Positions 1 to 11,718 of a stretch of 64,000 bases of DNA are shown in pieces. Position numbers and translations under genes: made by a program. Under the pieces are notes generated by a model, which had not been told where the DNA came from, made no database searches, and saw only the letters and a program-made list of their open reading frames with translations. The stretch comes from Corylus avellana (taxonomy: Eukaryota > Streptophyta > Magnoliopsida > Fagales > Betulaceae), in the NCBI RefSeq assembly GCF_901000735.1, contig NC_081541.1, forward strand, positions 41,199,021 to 41,263,020. The letters run 5' to 3'. Numbering within the stretch: the stretch's first letter is position 1; every line of letters begins with the position of its first letter.

Positions 1-515
1 TGTGGCTGAAGTCTACCTGCGATAGCTATTGTAACCTCCCGGCCGTCGAGATTAAGCTTCCGAACCCTTCGAAAAGTTTCTGATACTCGGCGGTAACGCC
101 CTGGAAAGTTGATTGTTGGAGAGAGTGATCTGGCCGAGACTCGCTGAGATCGTATCAGTCTTTGGAAATCTTCCAGTGAGATAGTTGTCCTACAGCTCCA
201 CTTGGGCGAGCATCGGTATCCACCCGTTAAGAAAGTTTTGACCCATTCGGATTCGATTCAGTGACTGGCACTAACCAAGTAACTCCGGGATCGAATCGGA
301 CAAGAAAGTTCCTGAGTAATCAGAGTTTGAAGCCGATTCCCCGAACACATATTGGGAGTCAGAGCTCCGGTCAGCTTGTTCGACGAAAGATCTAGAAGCT
401 GAAGCCTCCCATTCTTTCCAAGCCCTCGAGGAATGCTTCCGTGAAGTTGTTCTCCCACTGCTGGAAGACCTCAAGCTCCGGCAAGTCTCTGATAAACTCA
501 AGAATGGCGCCGTGG
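1..515 (-). pseudogene. BAM1/CLAVATA1-like LRR receptor kinase fragment
   Basis: Read on the minus strand, this stretch gives successive leucine-rich-repeat segments typical of the BAM1/CLV1 class of receptor kinases, which perceive CLE peptides at the plasma membrane. Recognisable pieces, in N-to-C order from high to low coordinates, are PELEVFQQWENNF, then HGSIPRGLGKNGRLQLLDLS and LTGALTPNMCSGNRLQTL in another frame, then a segment resembling RMGxNFLNG...QVEL, and LGQITLSNNQLS near position 100. The frame shifts near 430-450, and stops occur in the last third (for example just after QVEL). The gene is therefore broken. Only part of the ectodomain is present and the window edge cuts it, so I cannot say whether a kinase domain follows. 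No intact reading frame survives. Identification rests on family pattern, not a search. Confidence 0.75.
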
Positions 516-633
516 GTGGGCAAGGCATGCGTGTGGGTGTGGGGCATTCCGGGGAACAAAATGACAACAGTGATCACGTGCGAGTCACGTGATCACTTTT
601 CCGTCAGTCAAAACGGCTTTGACTGACGGATAG

Positions 634-745
634 GTCGAATTTGCAAAAATATTGAATTTGGGTAGGATGCATTGCAAAAATTAAAACATTAGAGGTCGAA
701 TTGAAAATCGCCTTAAACTTTGGGGGATAAAGTGTAATTTTTTCT
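634..745. repeat. single arm of a fold-back MITE
   Basis: The phrase running from 'gaggtcgaattgaaaatcg' to 'ataaagtgtaatttttt' matches one arm of the fold-back element seen complete at 38524-38943 and 44904-45323. Only one arm is present here. It is noncoding. Confidence 0.6.
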
Positions 746-963
746 TTACTCTTATACTTTCCTTCTTGTCTCTCTCCATCTAAAACACTTTTTTAGAATA
801 TTTTTTAGAGAAAAATATATATACTCTCCTCAAATTATCACTTCATTGTCAATGTCCCTCATTCCCAAACTATCAATTGTGTCAATGTCTCTCAAATGAT
901 AAAAATACCCTCCAGCCATAAAGCTTTAAAAAAATTCTTAAAATTATTAAACCCCCCTCGTTA

Positions 964-1530
964 TTTAAATTTTTTAGTTTGTGTTTTTATGTTCCAAATT
1001 TATAAGAATATTTTGTCTTATTGAATTTTTTATTTTTATTTTTGACATTTGTTTTTGGCCGTTGAGAGATGTACATTGACATTGTTGGGTAGTTTAGGAG
1101 ACATCGACAACCTTGTCAATAAAATGGTATGTATACTTTTTTTTTTTAAAAAAAAAAAAAATTTCTTTTAGTTTGTGTTTTTATGTTCCAATTTTATAAG
1201 AATATTTTGTGTTATTGAAATTTTTTTATTTGTCATTTTTTTTTGGGCCTTTGAGAGATGTACATTGACAATATTGTTGGGTAGTTTAGGGAAACTGACG
1301 ACATTGACAATAAAGTGATATATGTACTTTTTTTTTTAAAAAAAAAATTTCTTTTATTTTATGTTTTTATGTTCCAAATTTATAAGAATATTTTGTCTTA
1401 TTGAAGATTTTCTTAAAGTTACTTTCATCTTTGTTTTTAGCCCTTTGAGGGATGTACATTGACATTGTTGGATAGTTTAGACTTTAGGGAAAACAGACCA
1501 CTTTGACAATAAAATGGTATGTGTACTTTT
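964..1530. repeat. about 190-bp tandem repeat, three copies
   Basis: Three consecutive diverged copies each begin with a phrase like 'tttgtgtttttatgttcc' (about 976, 1170, 1360). Each continues through 'gagatgtacattgaca', 'gtagttta' and 'gacaataaa' and ends in a poly-T/poly-A run. The phrases resemble the fold-back element at 48417-48977. No coding capacity. It lies upstream of the transporter gene at 1887. Confidence 0.7.
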
Positions 1531-1847
1531 TTTCTTCTTCTTTTTATTGCTTCCTTTTTCCTGGAATTTTGGCAGTGATGACTGATGATCATACAGAAGT
1601 TGCTAAATATCATTCAATAGTGCCTGTCATTTCCTTTTCACACATGTCATAGTAGTTGCACATTTCTTTCAAGCTTGCTGCCCACTATATTCGTTACCCT
1701 CTTACAAACCCCACCGTCCATTCCTACCGCCTATGTGGACTGCAAGTAAACTTAATTCCCAGTCAATTTTGAAACTCAATTATTTCTCATTTCCCAAATC
1801 CCCAACTCCCTTTAACTAAATATCCCTTTTACACATATAATATTTGC

Positions 1848-1859
1848 ATGAACTTCTGA
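1848..1859 (+). promoter_or_regulatory. possible three-codon upstream ORF
   Basis: An ATG at 1848 opens a three-codon frame (Met-Asn-Phe-stop) that closes at 1859, 27 bases before the transporter ATG. It is relevant only if transcription starts upstream of 1848. I see no convincing TATA box to place the start. Confidence 0.3.
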
Positions 1860-1886
1860 AAAAATCCCCCTCCTCACACAAACAAG

Positions 1887-4590
1887 ATGTCGGTGACGGA
1901 GCTCAGCGGCGGCAGTGGTTGGGGAGCCCTGAAGAGTTTTGGCTTGCGAGTGATTTTAGGCCGATGGTTCATGGTCTTCGCGTCCTTGTTAATCATGTCG
2001 GTCTCTGGTTCAACGTACATATTCGGCCTATACTCAAACGACATCAAAATATCCTTAGGCTACGACCAAACGACACTCAACTTGCTGAGCTTCTTCAAGG
2101 ACATGGGCGGCAACCTCGGAATCTTCTCCGGGCTTATCAACGAGATAACGCCGCCGTGGGTGGTTTTATTAATCGGCGCGATCATGAACCTGTTCGGCTA
2201 CTTGATGATATGGCTCTCCGTCACAGGCCGTATTGCTGAACCCCGGGTGTGGCAAATGTGCATGTACATATTCATCGGCGCCAACTCGCAGACATTCGCC
2301 AACACCGGCGCTCTCGTCACGTGCGTCAAGAACTTCCCGGAAAGCCGAGGCAGCGTCATCGGACTTCTGAAGGGATTCGTGGGTCTAAGCGGCGCGATCA
2401 TGACGCAACTCTACCACGCTCTTTATGGGAATAATTCAACGGCTTTGATTCTGCTAATCGCTTGGGTTCCAGCGGCGGTTTCGTTTGTGTTTCTCCGAAT
2501 GGTTCGGATAATGAAAACTGTTCGGCAATCGAACGAGCTCAACGTTTTCTACAAATTTCTCTACATCTCCCTCGGCCTCGCCGGTTTTCTCATGGTTTTA
2601 ATTATCATACAAAACCGGCTCCAGTTTTCCAGGATTGCGTATATTGGAGGCGCTTGTGTTGTTCTTGTGTTTGTGTTTCTCCCGGTTGCCATTGTTATAA
2701 GAGAAGAGCTCAAGCTATTGAAGAGCAAGGAGGATGCCTTGAAATTGAATGATGTGAAAGTAGGAACTGAAAATTCGTCAGTATTGGCGTCACCTGCGGA
2801 AGCTTCATCAAGTAAGCGGAAGGCAGATTCTTGCATGAGCAACATATTCAACCCGCCTGACAGAGGTGAAGACTACACCATCTTTCAAGCACTTTTCAGC
2901 ATCGACATGTTCATTTTGTTCGTCGCCATAACTTTTGGTCTCGGCGGGACTTTGACGGCCATTGACAACTTGGGGCAAATTGGTAACTTTCAATTACTAT
3001 TTATTCCAAAATTAAGGTTAATTATTTAAAGAGCATTCTTTTGCTAAAATCAGGGAAGCCAATATATATATATATATTTTTTTTTTTTTCTCTCCTTCTT
3101 AGTCCCAAATTTGGTGAAAAATTTGGTAGAGCATGAACGATGCTTACCAAATGTTAAAACAAGTTAAAAATTTGACTATTTTCTCTCCCATTTTTATTAT
3201 TATTATTATTTTTTTCATTTCTCTGTTTTTCTCAAAAAAAACTTTGGTTGAGTTGAATGAAAATTGGGGAGGAAATTGTCTTATTTATATTGAATACATA
3301 TGATAGTTAGGAAACAGAAAAATTTTGAAAAATATAATTGTTAGGAAAAAGAATTTTTTTTTTAAAATATGACCATTAAATTTTTTTTTTTTCAAATATA
3401 TGAATATTGGAAAAATAGTAAAGAAATCTTTTAAAAAAATGAATATTTAATTAGAATTTTTTAAAATTACGTTTTTAAAATCACTAATTTTTACAATCAT
3501 ATAGGTTTTTGATAAAACATATTAATATATATTATTTTTTTATTTTATTAATTGAGTGTTTTGATAACAGTAGCATATACCAAATTACCAATGATGTCAT
3601 TTCTTTATATCCTTTTTTTTTTTTTTTGGTAAATCATTTCTTTATATCAGTAAAATAACTAACATTGTCTATAAGTCTCTATTTTTAATACCTCTGCAAA
3701 CAAAAGTATGACTTATAATTTGATATTAACTTTGAGTCTTCTACTTAGACAATATATTTTGCTATATTACTTGTTTCTAAATGCTTTTTTTTTTTTTGTT
3801 CATGAAAACAAACATCACACCCTAAAAATAAAAAATAAAAAATAAAAAATTTAATCATTTAATTTATATTTTACCAGGTAAATCACAAGGCTATTCGACT
3901 GACAGTATCACCACCTTTGTGTCGCTCGTGAGTATTTGGGGCTATCTCGGACGAGCCTTGTCGGGTTTTGCTTCTGAAATATTCCTAGTCAAATACAAAT
4001 TCCCCCGGCCATTAATGCTTACTTTGGTCCTCCTCTTCAGTTCCGTTGGACACATCTTGATCGCCTTCGCCGTCCCAAATTCTCTCTACTTCGCTTCGGT
4101 GATCATTGGATTCTGCTTCGGAGCACAGTGGTTGTTGGTTTTCGCGATCATCTCCGAGATCTTTGGCCTCAAGTATTACTCCACATTGTACAATCTCGGC
4201 TCCGTGGCAAGCCCGGTCGGGTCATACATTCTCAACGTGAGAGTCGCAGGTCGTTTGTATGACAAGGAGGCGGCGAAGCAAATCAGAGCATTGGGTGTCA
4301 CGCGGAAGGCCGGGCAGGCGCTGACGTGCACTGGCTCGCACTGTTATCGGATGGCTTTTATCATCATTACGGCGGCGACGTTTTTCGGTTTCCTTGCTTC
4401 GATTGTTTTGGTGCTCCGGACGAGGACGTTTTACAAAGGTGACATCTACAAGAAGTTTAGAGAGGAAGCGGAGACAGAAATGAGTTCGAATGGAAATGGT
4501 GTTGGACCGTTGAAAGAGAGTGAAGCTGGAGCCAAAATTGCCTCTTTGACAACCGTCGACACCAGTGGCAACAACGTCAAACCTGCATAG
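1887..4590 (+). CDS. Nodulin-like/NFD4-type MFS membrane protein, two exons
   Basis: Exon 1 is 1887-2982 and exon 2 is 3878-4590, giving 602 aa. The intron 2983-3877 has GT..AG ends and is AT-rich. The splice joins ...DNLGQIG to [16 protein letters not shown] in frame, which fits the family. Residues 20-270 hold the Nodulin-like domain with about seven membrane helices (for example 27-49, 90-112, 121-147, 156-178, 185-203, 224-241, 249-271) and the motifs [10 protein letters not shown] and [15 protein letters not shown] hydrophilic linker spans about 272-330. The C-terminal half supplies about five more helices, ending in [22 protein letters not shown] and a polar tail. Length and architecture match Arabidopsis proteins related to NUCLEAR FUSION DEFECTIVE 4. 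Substrate and membrane are not deducible. The first ATG (MSVTELSGG) is the family-like start. AATAAA occurs about 90 bases after the stop. This is the clearest conventional gene in the window and is intact. Confidence 0.93.
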
Positions 4591-5341
4591 ATTGATTAAA
4601 ATAACACTTGGTTGGACTAAAGGTGCTTCTTCGGTGTTTGTGACATGTGCAATAATAATAATACCTAAGAAATTCTATAATAAATCAAAGTTAGTCCATG
4701 TATATATATATGCCCATATGATTCATTGTTACATCGATTTGTAATTAACCCCATATGGTATAAAAATTTATTGAGAATTCTTAATGGTAAGAAGAAGAAA
4801 AAAAGTTCATACTTTTAACTAGACAATATCCGTTAAAATGTCATGTTAGATTCAATTATATAACGACATGTGTTACTCACCATAGAAATTATAGAAAGTA
4901 CAAAAGTATTTAGCCAATTTTAAAGTTTAATATACAAAAGAGTCTATTATGCTAATTGTACTCCATGTTCTTTCAACTAATAAAAGTAATGTTATTTCCT
5001 ATGACCAACTAATCACTCATTATAACTCAAAAACATTGCAGCTATTTTAAATTGGCATTTTTTTAAAAAAAAAAATTTCTGTCAATATTATTAAAAAAAG
5101 ATAATAGAATTAACATCAACAAGAAATTAACATGATTTATCAAACAATTAAATTAAATTAAGAATTGCGCAATGAAGAAATAGGAAAGGAAAAAAGAGAC
5201 TGAAGATGAAACAAATGCACACAATTAAAAAAATAAAAAAAATATCTTTAATTAGTCATATTTACCAAAAAAAAAAAAAAAAAAATCTCTTTACTTAAGA
5301 TATTCTAATTATGAAATTAAAATAATATAATAAAATAATAA
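4591..5341. other. 3' flank of the transporter gene, no gene seen
   Basis: AT-rich sequence with poly-A runs. It holds the probable 3' UTR, with an AATAAA near 4678. No supported coding region or structured element was seen. Confidence 0.6.
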
Positions 5342-5520
5342 TAAAAATAAATTTATACGAGCTTACACGAGTCGACTGAGTTTATACGAGTATAGCTCAT
5401 TTAATAATCGAGCCTAATTTTATATTCACGATCGGCTAGCTTATTTATTAAACCAAATTCGAGTTGAGTTTATACGAACGGTTATTAAGCGGGTTCTCAA
5501 ATGGACTTGTTCATTTACGG
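5342..5520. repeat. degenerate 'ACGAGC/GAGTTTATACGA' dispersed repeat
   Basis: The block repeats short phrases such as 'tttatacga', 'cgagcct' and 'cgagttgagtttatacga'. It resembles the decayed GAGC-rich noncoding repeats common in plant intergenic DNA. Ends are not defined. I cannot assign a class. Confidence 0.35.
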
Positions 5521-5785
5521 CCATAACCGTCATGAAACAACCATTGAAAAAGTAACAAAAAATCCCAAACTTGTTTGTTTTTTCTTTTAATGTTTTGGGG
5601 TAGGAGGATGGTCCCCTTTCTCCCCCTTTTTTTTCATTTTTGGTCGACCGAAATGAAATACCTTTAACTTTTCTTTTTCCCTTTCAAATCTTTCGGGGAA
5701 GTGATCGAGCATGCAATATGGTCACTAGATCTGAAGACAACATCTAGTGACAAAAAACACTCTCGCAATAACATGCATTAATATT

Positions 5786-6679
5786 TGTTAGTTTTTGTGT
5801 TAGCTTAATTCAGTTTCAAAATGCAGAGGTTACTGTTCACGGGCTCAAACACTGATATAGAATGCTCAGAATCCAATCTTCACTGTTCATAATGTAGATT
5901 CATGTGTTATGAACGTCCCTGCAAAATTTCAGCTCAATCGGACCACAAACGCCCATCGATCGGAGCTGTTGATCAATACTGGATAGCATTTCCAGAATGC
6001 TGTTTCACCCATGTCCGGACATGCCTTCCCCGGGTCCGGACCGCATTTTCAGAAATTCAAATTTTGCTCCGCAAAGCCCTGTCCAGACAGCCCATTAACC
6101 TGTCCAGACACCCCGTACTTTTTAGGCCTAAAAATGTGATTTTAAGTGAGTTAGGTTTAGGGTTTTGTCGGGGGTATATATACATCACTATAGAAGAGAG
6201 AGGTACGAATTTTTGCCCTCAGAGAGTTCGTCAGAGGCTGTGCTAAGAGAGATCATATGTGGTGAGCGTTAAATTGAATCTCTTAGAGTTTTAGTTATTC
6301 CTTTGATAAATCTACGGTTGAGAAGTCTATCGGAAGAGTCCGGTAAAGAAGAATCACGTTGAAGAAGATTGTGAGCAAGGAGACGAGTTGTAGGCTTGTT
6401 GATCTTACAGAGCCAAGGTCTTGCAAAGGGTTGTAAGTGTTCCTAGTGTCTGTAATCTCTGGACAATCTTTTGATAGTGATTTCTTAGGTTTGGCTGCCC
6501 CGGAGAGGTTTTACTTTTAGATTGGTTTCTAAAAGGTTTCCTCTTTGTAACCAAAATATCTGTGTCTGCCTCTTTATTGCTTTATATATTTTGGATGATT
6601 GAATTGTTTATTGCTTCATAATATTAATTCCGCATAAATTGTGATAAACAAGTTTTTGGAGTCGGCATAGCGTTTTTCA
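5786..6679 (+). mobile_element. copia-type 5' LTR (tentative left end)
   Basis: The right end is well placed: '...tttttca' at 6679 lies directly before a tRNA-Met-type primer binding site. A TGTTAG at 5786 is the most plausible left end, giving about 894 bp, but this is a guess from the TG..CA rule. 'tatatatacatcacta' near 6173 is a candidate TATA region, followed by what would be the transcribed R-U5. No second LTR was found, so the element is incomplete. Confidence 0.6.
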
Positions 6680-6681
6680 AT

Positions 6682-6693
6682 TGGTATCAGAGC
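6682..6693 (+). other. retrotransposon primer binding site (tRNA-iMet)
   Basis: TGGTATCAGAGC is the classical sequence complementary to the 3' end of plant initiator tRNA-Met. It sits two bases after the LTR end, which fixes the LTR/internal boundary. Confidence 0.85.
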
Positions 6694-6749
6694 GGGTTCA
6701 CTCTGTTTGGATTAAATTCTTGAGTGAGATCTGTTGACTCCTGTTTGCT

Positions 6750-7550
6750 ATGAATACTTCTTAAGGGGAATATGATCTTATAAACTCTTTCAACAATTTG
6801 TTGGAAAAATTCACTCTTTTGAGACATCAATACACAAATTGTTTGGGGGAGTTTCAAGATCTTAAACATGTGAATGAATCTATTGTTACTAAATTGTCTG
6901 AATCACATGCTTTAATTGATTCTTTAAAATCTGAAAATTCTGTTTTAGGCTCTAAAGTTGTTTTGTTAGAGAATAAATTAAAAGAGTTAGAAACTCAATT
7001 GGAAAAATTCTCTAGCAATTCCCTTGAGAATATGTTACATACTCAGAATTTTGATTGTGATAAATCTGAGTTAAGTTTTGATTATCATGTTGCTTTGTCT
7101 TCTAACAATGATTCTACTTCCGAGATAATTTTTGTTAAATCAGAAAAAGTAGAAGACTCTTTGGTTAAAAGAAAAACAGCAGCTGCCTCGACCTCACAAG
7201 GTAAGAAAGTTAAGAAAATTCATATTGAACCTTGTGTATCTTACCTCAAATAGAGTCGTCCATCCTCCTAAGAATCTACCTCCTAAAAGGTTTATCCCTA
7301 CTTGTCATCATTGTGGAAAAGTTGGTCACATTCGACCCAACTGTTTTAAATTGAAACCTCATGTGCATAAAAATAAAAATTCTGTTTCTAGGAAAGATTA
7401 TGAGGGTTTGGTAATGATGATGGAAGGTGTGTCTAGAGTAGACAAGTTTGAAAATGTTCATGTCTCTACATCTTCATTTAAGAAGGTTTGAGTTAGGAAT
7501 GATTATATCATTCACTCATTGAGGGGGGAGTGGTAGTGATCTCACTCAAA
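6750..7550 (+). pseudogene. copia gag remnant with zinc knuckle; pol missing
   Basis: The first part (6798-7253) encodes a long heptad-rich region (KLSESHALIDSLKSENSVLG and following) typical of plant copia Gag. A frame change near 7225-7253 leads to a second piece (7225-7491) with the CCHC knuckle CHHCGKVGHIRPNC (C-X2-C-X4-H-X4-C). A stop after ...SSFKKV interrupts a segment that would continue VRNDYIIHSLRG. A stop also lies a few codons after the first ATG (near 6750). No protease, integrase, reverse transcriptase or RNase H follows. The G-rich phrase 'gaggggggagtggtag' near 7520 looks like a polypurine tract, suggesting a large internal deletion. The element cannot move on its own. Confidence 0.75.
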
Positions 7551-8194
7551 GTTAGGTGAGTCAATAACATGCCTAGGATTGATTGTTTTGCTTATTTTTG
7601 AATATCATAGAGCGTATTATTTTTCTTTGCTTTGCATTTTTTTTTTTCTAGTTTATGCATTACAATTTTTCTTTTTTTGGTTGTTACACTTTTTGTGTGA
7701 AGAGTGTATACATATTTGTTTTGAGATTTTTGTTATGAGGCATATTCATAAAGGATTTTTCAAGAAATTCATATGTTATGATCTTTGAAAGGCTTATAGA
7801 TGAGATGTTGTGTGCGGACCACCAAAATTTTTGTCTACTTGCTAATCAAGTGTTCATGAATGTGAAATGTCTTGTGAAGACCTATAAGTAGTTATTAAAC
7901 TAAATCATTGTTTTGTAGTAGGGCCTATAAGATGTGATGAAAGTTTAATACTAAAGGACATTCATGTATTGCCTGTTGTAATCTCAATTCAAGCATGTTG
8001 TTTTTTTTCTTTATGAATTGTATTTTTGTTTGTTTTGCATTTGTTTTCGATTGTATGCATTTCTTTTGTGAAAAATTTTTAAAAGACAAAAATATGTTAT
8101 TTTGATTGTTTTCTTTTCTTTCTTTTGTCTTATGCACTTAGATAGTCCATTAATTTCTCATGTTGCTTTTTATGGATTTAATTCCTTGCGTCTT

Positions 8195-8214
8195 NNNNNN
8201 NNNNNNNNNNNNNN
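8195..8214. other. assembly gap (20 N)
   Basis: Run of N inside T-rich sequence, probably a homopolymer-related gap. Confidence 0.98.
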
Positions 8215-8761
8215 TTTTTTTTTTTTTTCAGTTAATTATATTTTATGGGTAATTGTCTACTTTGGACCTTTCACTTCAAAACAATTAATGTTTTTTAATC
8301 AGTCGGGAGGAATTTTTCTAAATATAATCTCTAATTCAATCGATAATATATTTTGAGTAATTTTTTAAAAACTTTTCAAATACTATTAAAAAATATTTTT
8401 GTATATATGTTTAAGAGATAAATAACAATTTCACAAAATGGAATTAAACAAATTTTCATTGATTCACTTTCAAAACAAAGTTTTTGGTAAATGTTATGTC
8501 GCCCACCTATGCATATATATTAAAGAGAAGAGTACGTGCTATCTATACTTGAACTCTCACACTCAATTGCATATTCATTAACGTGGTAGTGAAAATTACT
8601 AAAATTACTATTTGATTTTGCATGAATTATTTATTTTAAATCGAATAATAATTTTTACTATTACATCAAAAAATGTATACTTAAAAGTGTGGGAGTGAGA
8701 GTGAAAGTAGGATTTTTCGATAAGAGAAATGATTATATGATTTTTGTGCTTTATGTGATTT

Positions 8762-8762
<1 letters not shown>

Positions 8763-8796
<34 letters not shown>
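8763..8796. repeat. (TA)n microsatellite
   Basis: Uninterrupted TA dinucleotides in noncoding sequence. Confidence 0.9.
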
Positions 8797-8797
<1 letters not shown>

Positions 8798-9552
8798 AGC
8801 AATACAACAAAAGGAAAGGACAATTACAAAAAAAAAAAAAAAATGATGGGCAACCGAACAATAAACTTAAAAACAACCAAATCAGAGTAAGCAAACAAAA
8901 ATTAAAAAAGAATGTGTCAGAATGAAACAATCTTATATAAATTATTATTATTATTATTATTTTGTACTTTCTTATCGGTTAATTATATTTTGAGTAGTCT
9001 ACTTTTCACTTGCAGTGTGTATTTACATGAGAGATAAAACATGGAATGAGATCAGTTTTTTAAATATTGGACGTACGTAAGACCAATTAATAAAATTGCT
9101 GATTGTAGTATCTGTAGATCAAGATGTAATATTGGAAAGAACGCCAAGGAGTATATTTTTTATAATACATTTTTTAATTTATTCTTTTTTGTCATTTCAA
9201 ATGTGAAGTGACTTTTAAAATCATTAATAATTCAAAATTTAATAATGATCATAATACTTTTACAAACTTAATTAAAAGAAGGAAAAACTTCATTTACCAC
9301 CCATGATCTTTCATCAATTTTACAATCATATCCTTAACGAAATTTGCAAAAATATCTATGTCTGAATATTTTATATATATATATATATTTTTAAAAGAAT
9401 GATATTTTCAGAATTTTAACAGGATTTAATGAAAAATTCTAATGAATGGGTGAAATTGAAAAATTTGAAAAATGAATATATAATATACTAAATTGACACT
9501 TTTAAAAGTTTAAGAATATGATCATAAATGTAATAAAAAATCGAAAATAGTG

Positions 9553-9788
9553 GTAGGCCTAAGAGATCAATTGTGGCTATCTTAGTAGGTCATGATCTCT
9601 CACGTTCAATTGAGGTATAGCCTGACTCAGCCCCACCAATATATCAATAAAAATTCAAGGCGGCTAATACTAATCAGTCATATGTAAGGATTCTCTATTG
9701 CGGGGATTCAAACCCACACTTTAGTATATGCCCTAACCTCTTAAAAATTTCTTTGAGCTATTGAACCACCACCCTTGATGGTAAGCTA
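9553..9788 (-). mobile_element. tRNA-derived SINE-like element
   Basis: On the minus strand this begins with a phrase like 'ccatcaagggtggtggttca', has an A-box-like stretch (plus 9751-9770) and a clear B box GGTTTGAATCC (plus 9704-9714) about 40 bases away. That is the arrangement of a tRNA-derived RNA polymerase III promoter. The remainder is noncoding. I could not see a clean target-site duplication or a 3' tail, so the right boundary is approximate. Confidence 0.55.
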
Positions 9789-9814
9789 CAAAGAGTTTGT
9801 AGCTAACTATTATA

Positions 9815-10145
9815 CTCCAAAGACCTAATTAATTACATCTTGGTAAACTACATATACTGATTTTACAAATTTTTCCAAATCACAAATTGAAGCACATGGA
9901 TCATGTTTTTTGCAAAACTTATAATCGTACGTAAGAGAGATTTTTTTTTTTTTTTAACACAATTTTCAACTATATATGTAATGTCTGGGAAGGTCTAGAA
10001 AGTTATCAAATTTTAAAAAATTAATCATTTTATTTTTCTATTCTTTGTTTCCCTGTAATTTGGATGATGCATCGGTCCCTCACATTAAACAACGTACTAA
10101 AATACCTCGAACTCTAACTGTCAAATAATCTGAGTGATGTATGCG
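9815..10145. repeat. dispersed repeat recurring near DUF247 copies
   Basis: The segment from 'caaagacctaattaattaca' to 'taatctgagtgatgta' recurs wholly or partly at about 15905-16135, 23097-23327, 29258-29340 and 53585-53710. It appears to be part of the repeating DUF247 unit (3' flank/intergenic) rather than a gene. Confidence 0.6.
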
Positions 10146-10234
10146 TATATATTGGCTGAAATGGATGCTAAAACACACAAACTTGACACAAATTTGATTG
10201 CTGAAATATCATAAACCACTTACAAAGTTCAAGA

Positions 10235-10585
10235 TTACAAGCCATATATTAAGACGGGGAGGATATCACAAGCGAACAGGATTACAAAGTTCAGATGCCA
10301 TGCATCCATACTAATAGAGCTACATGTGCTGAAACAACATGAAACAAACGAAATGGAAATAATTGGTAAAATCTCTAAAAATGAAGAGGAAATCACAAAC
10401 CAAATAGGAAATAGAAAACAAACACTAGTGACATTTGCATCCATTATTTTGTAGAAAGGAATAAAGAGACCCACCAAAGTGAGTAGTACGCCCACAGTTG
10501 CGATGACTCTCCCAAAATCACGGAAATACGTGTCTTTAATGGATGCCATGATGCGGTTCCAACTGTCAGCACAGTACCGATTAAT
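10235..10585 (-). pseudogene. DUF247 3' fragment with altered C-terminus, cut by gap
   Basis: On the minus strand the frame reads SWNRIMASIKDTYFRDFGRV and then IATVGVLLTLVGLF. This matches the last 40 residues of DUF247-C (54523), including its C-terminal membrane helix. Where gene C stops soon after GLFSSFLSK, this copy runs on in frame for about 75 more residues (VTSVCFLFPIWFVISSSFLE... to ...ACDILPVLIYGL), evidently reading the former 3' UTR. The 5' part is lost in the gap at 10586-10685, and the sequence beyond the gap is not DUF247-like. Whether an intact gene spans the gap cannot be judged. I treat it as a probable relic. Confidence 0.7.
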
Positions 10586-10685
10586 NNNNNNNNNNNNNNN
10601 NNNNNNNNNNNNNNNNNNNNNNNNNNNNNNNNNNNNNNNNNNNNNNNNNNNNNNNNNNNNNNNNNNNNNNNNNNNNNNNNNNNNN
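10586..10685. other. assembly gap (100 N)
   Basis: Exactly 100 N, the usual symbol for a scaffold join of unknown size. It truncates the DUF247 fragment on its left. Confidence 0.98.
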
Positions 10686-11718
10686 TACAAATATAGATAT
10701 GGGAATGCTTTCACTTCTGTTTATGTGGTAGTTTAGCTAGTTCACTCATCTGCAAAAGGTTTTCTTTTGGAAGAAAATTTGTCTGTTTGGGTACCCAGAA
10801 AAGGTTTTGCCGCGGTGTCAGAGTTTTTACCATTTGGGACGCGAGAAAATTGAAACCTTTAATTCCTTGCGAGGTCTAATTTGTCGACGTGGGAAATTTT
10901 GCTTGAAAATTTTTGGGTTGTTCTTTCTTTTTCTTGATAGCCAATTTGAATGATTATGGAGATTTTCTGTAGATGGCATTGGTGGAAATTCCACGTTTCC
11001 TTGAATCTGTTCTTATTTGTGAATGCCCTGAGTTTGAAAAAAAACACAAAAAAACCCTAATTGGCTGTACCTTCAAGCCCTAAAACATATCACGGAGTTT
11101 ATTCTAATGGCTTTTCCACTGAAGAAGCTGTTGCTGAAACTTGGCAGCCTAATTGTGTGATTGTTTTGGCTCTTCAATTGTTAAATTAGGACCGTAGCTT
11201 AAAATTTATTTTGAGTCTTTTCTGTGATAAGAAGCGGCATTCTGTTTAAGATTGCAACCAGGTTTATACTTAGATCCTGGCTTGAGGTTTGAATTCTTAT
11301 TTTGTTCTTAAATTTTCATTAAGTTTTTTTTTTTTTTTTTTTTTTAATGAAAACTTTGAGGTTTGTGCATTTGTTAAATATTATTTAGGGCGTAGGATAC
11401 ACACTCATATGGAATTAAGCCTGTGAAATCACCCTCTACCCTGATGTGAGGGCCATTTACAAGATTGCCATCTGCTTGTGGTTCCTTATGGTTCAGGATT
11501 TGTTGTATCAATGTGTTTCAACTCGGTGTTTGTGCTTCTTTTGATGTTATCATACGTATGGTCTGTTTAGTTGTCTATAAACTTGGGTTTATGGTTAGCA
11601 TCTTTGAAAAAATTCAGCCTTCCCCTAATTAATTGGTTGATGTGTGATTGTTTAATTTTTTTTTTAATTTTCATCATAAATATTCTAGTTGATGCTGTAT
11701 GCTTGTATTCTGTTGCAG
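10686..11718 (+). other. 5' region of the SWIM-gene copy, no ORF
   Basis: Unlike the surrounding repeats, this stretch has few low-complexity runs. It ends in a T-rich tract and 'tgttgcag' immediately before the ATG at 11719, which looks like an intron acceptor. It probably represents the 5' UTR and first intron of the truncated gene that follows. A poly-T run sits at about 11325-11345. Confidence 0.45.

Larger units (their letters stand above)
7551..9552. other. intergenic AT-rich sequence with a small gap
   Basis: No supported gene. Open frames here are low-complexity poly-Phe/Ile translations of T-rich DNA. It contains a 20-N gap and a TA microsatellite. The part around 9200-9400 resembles 18180-18320. 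Confidence 0.55.

Noticed and set aside
5902..6246. 114-aa frame in the copia LTR
   Set aside because: Lies inside the LTR upstream of the primer binding site; LTRs of this class do not encode proteins.
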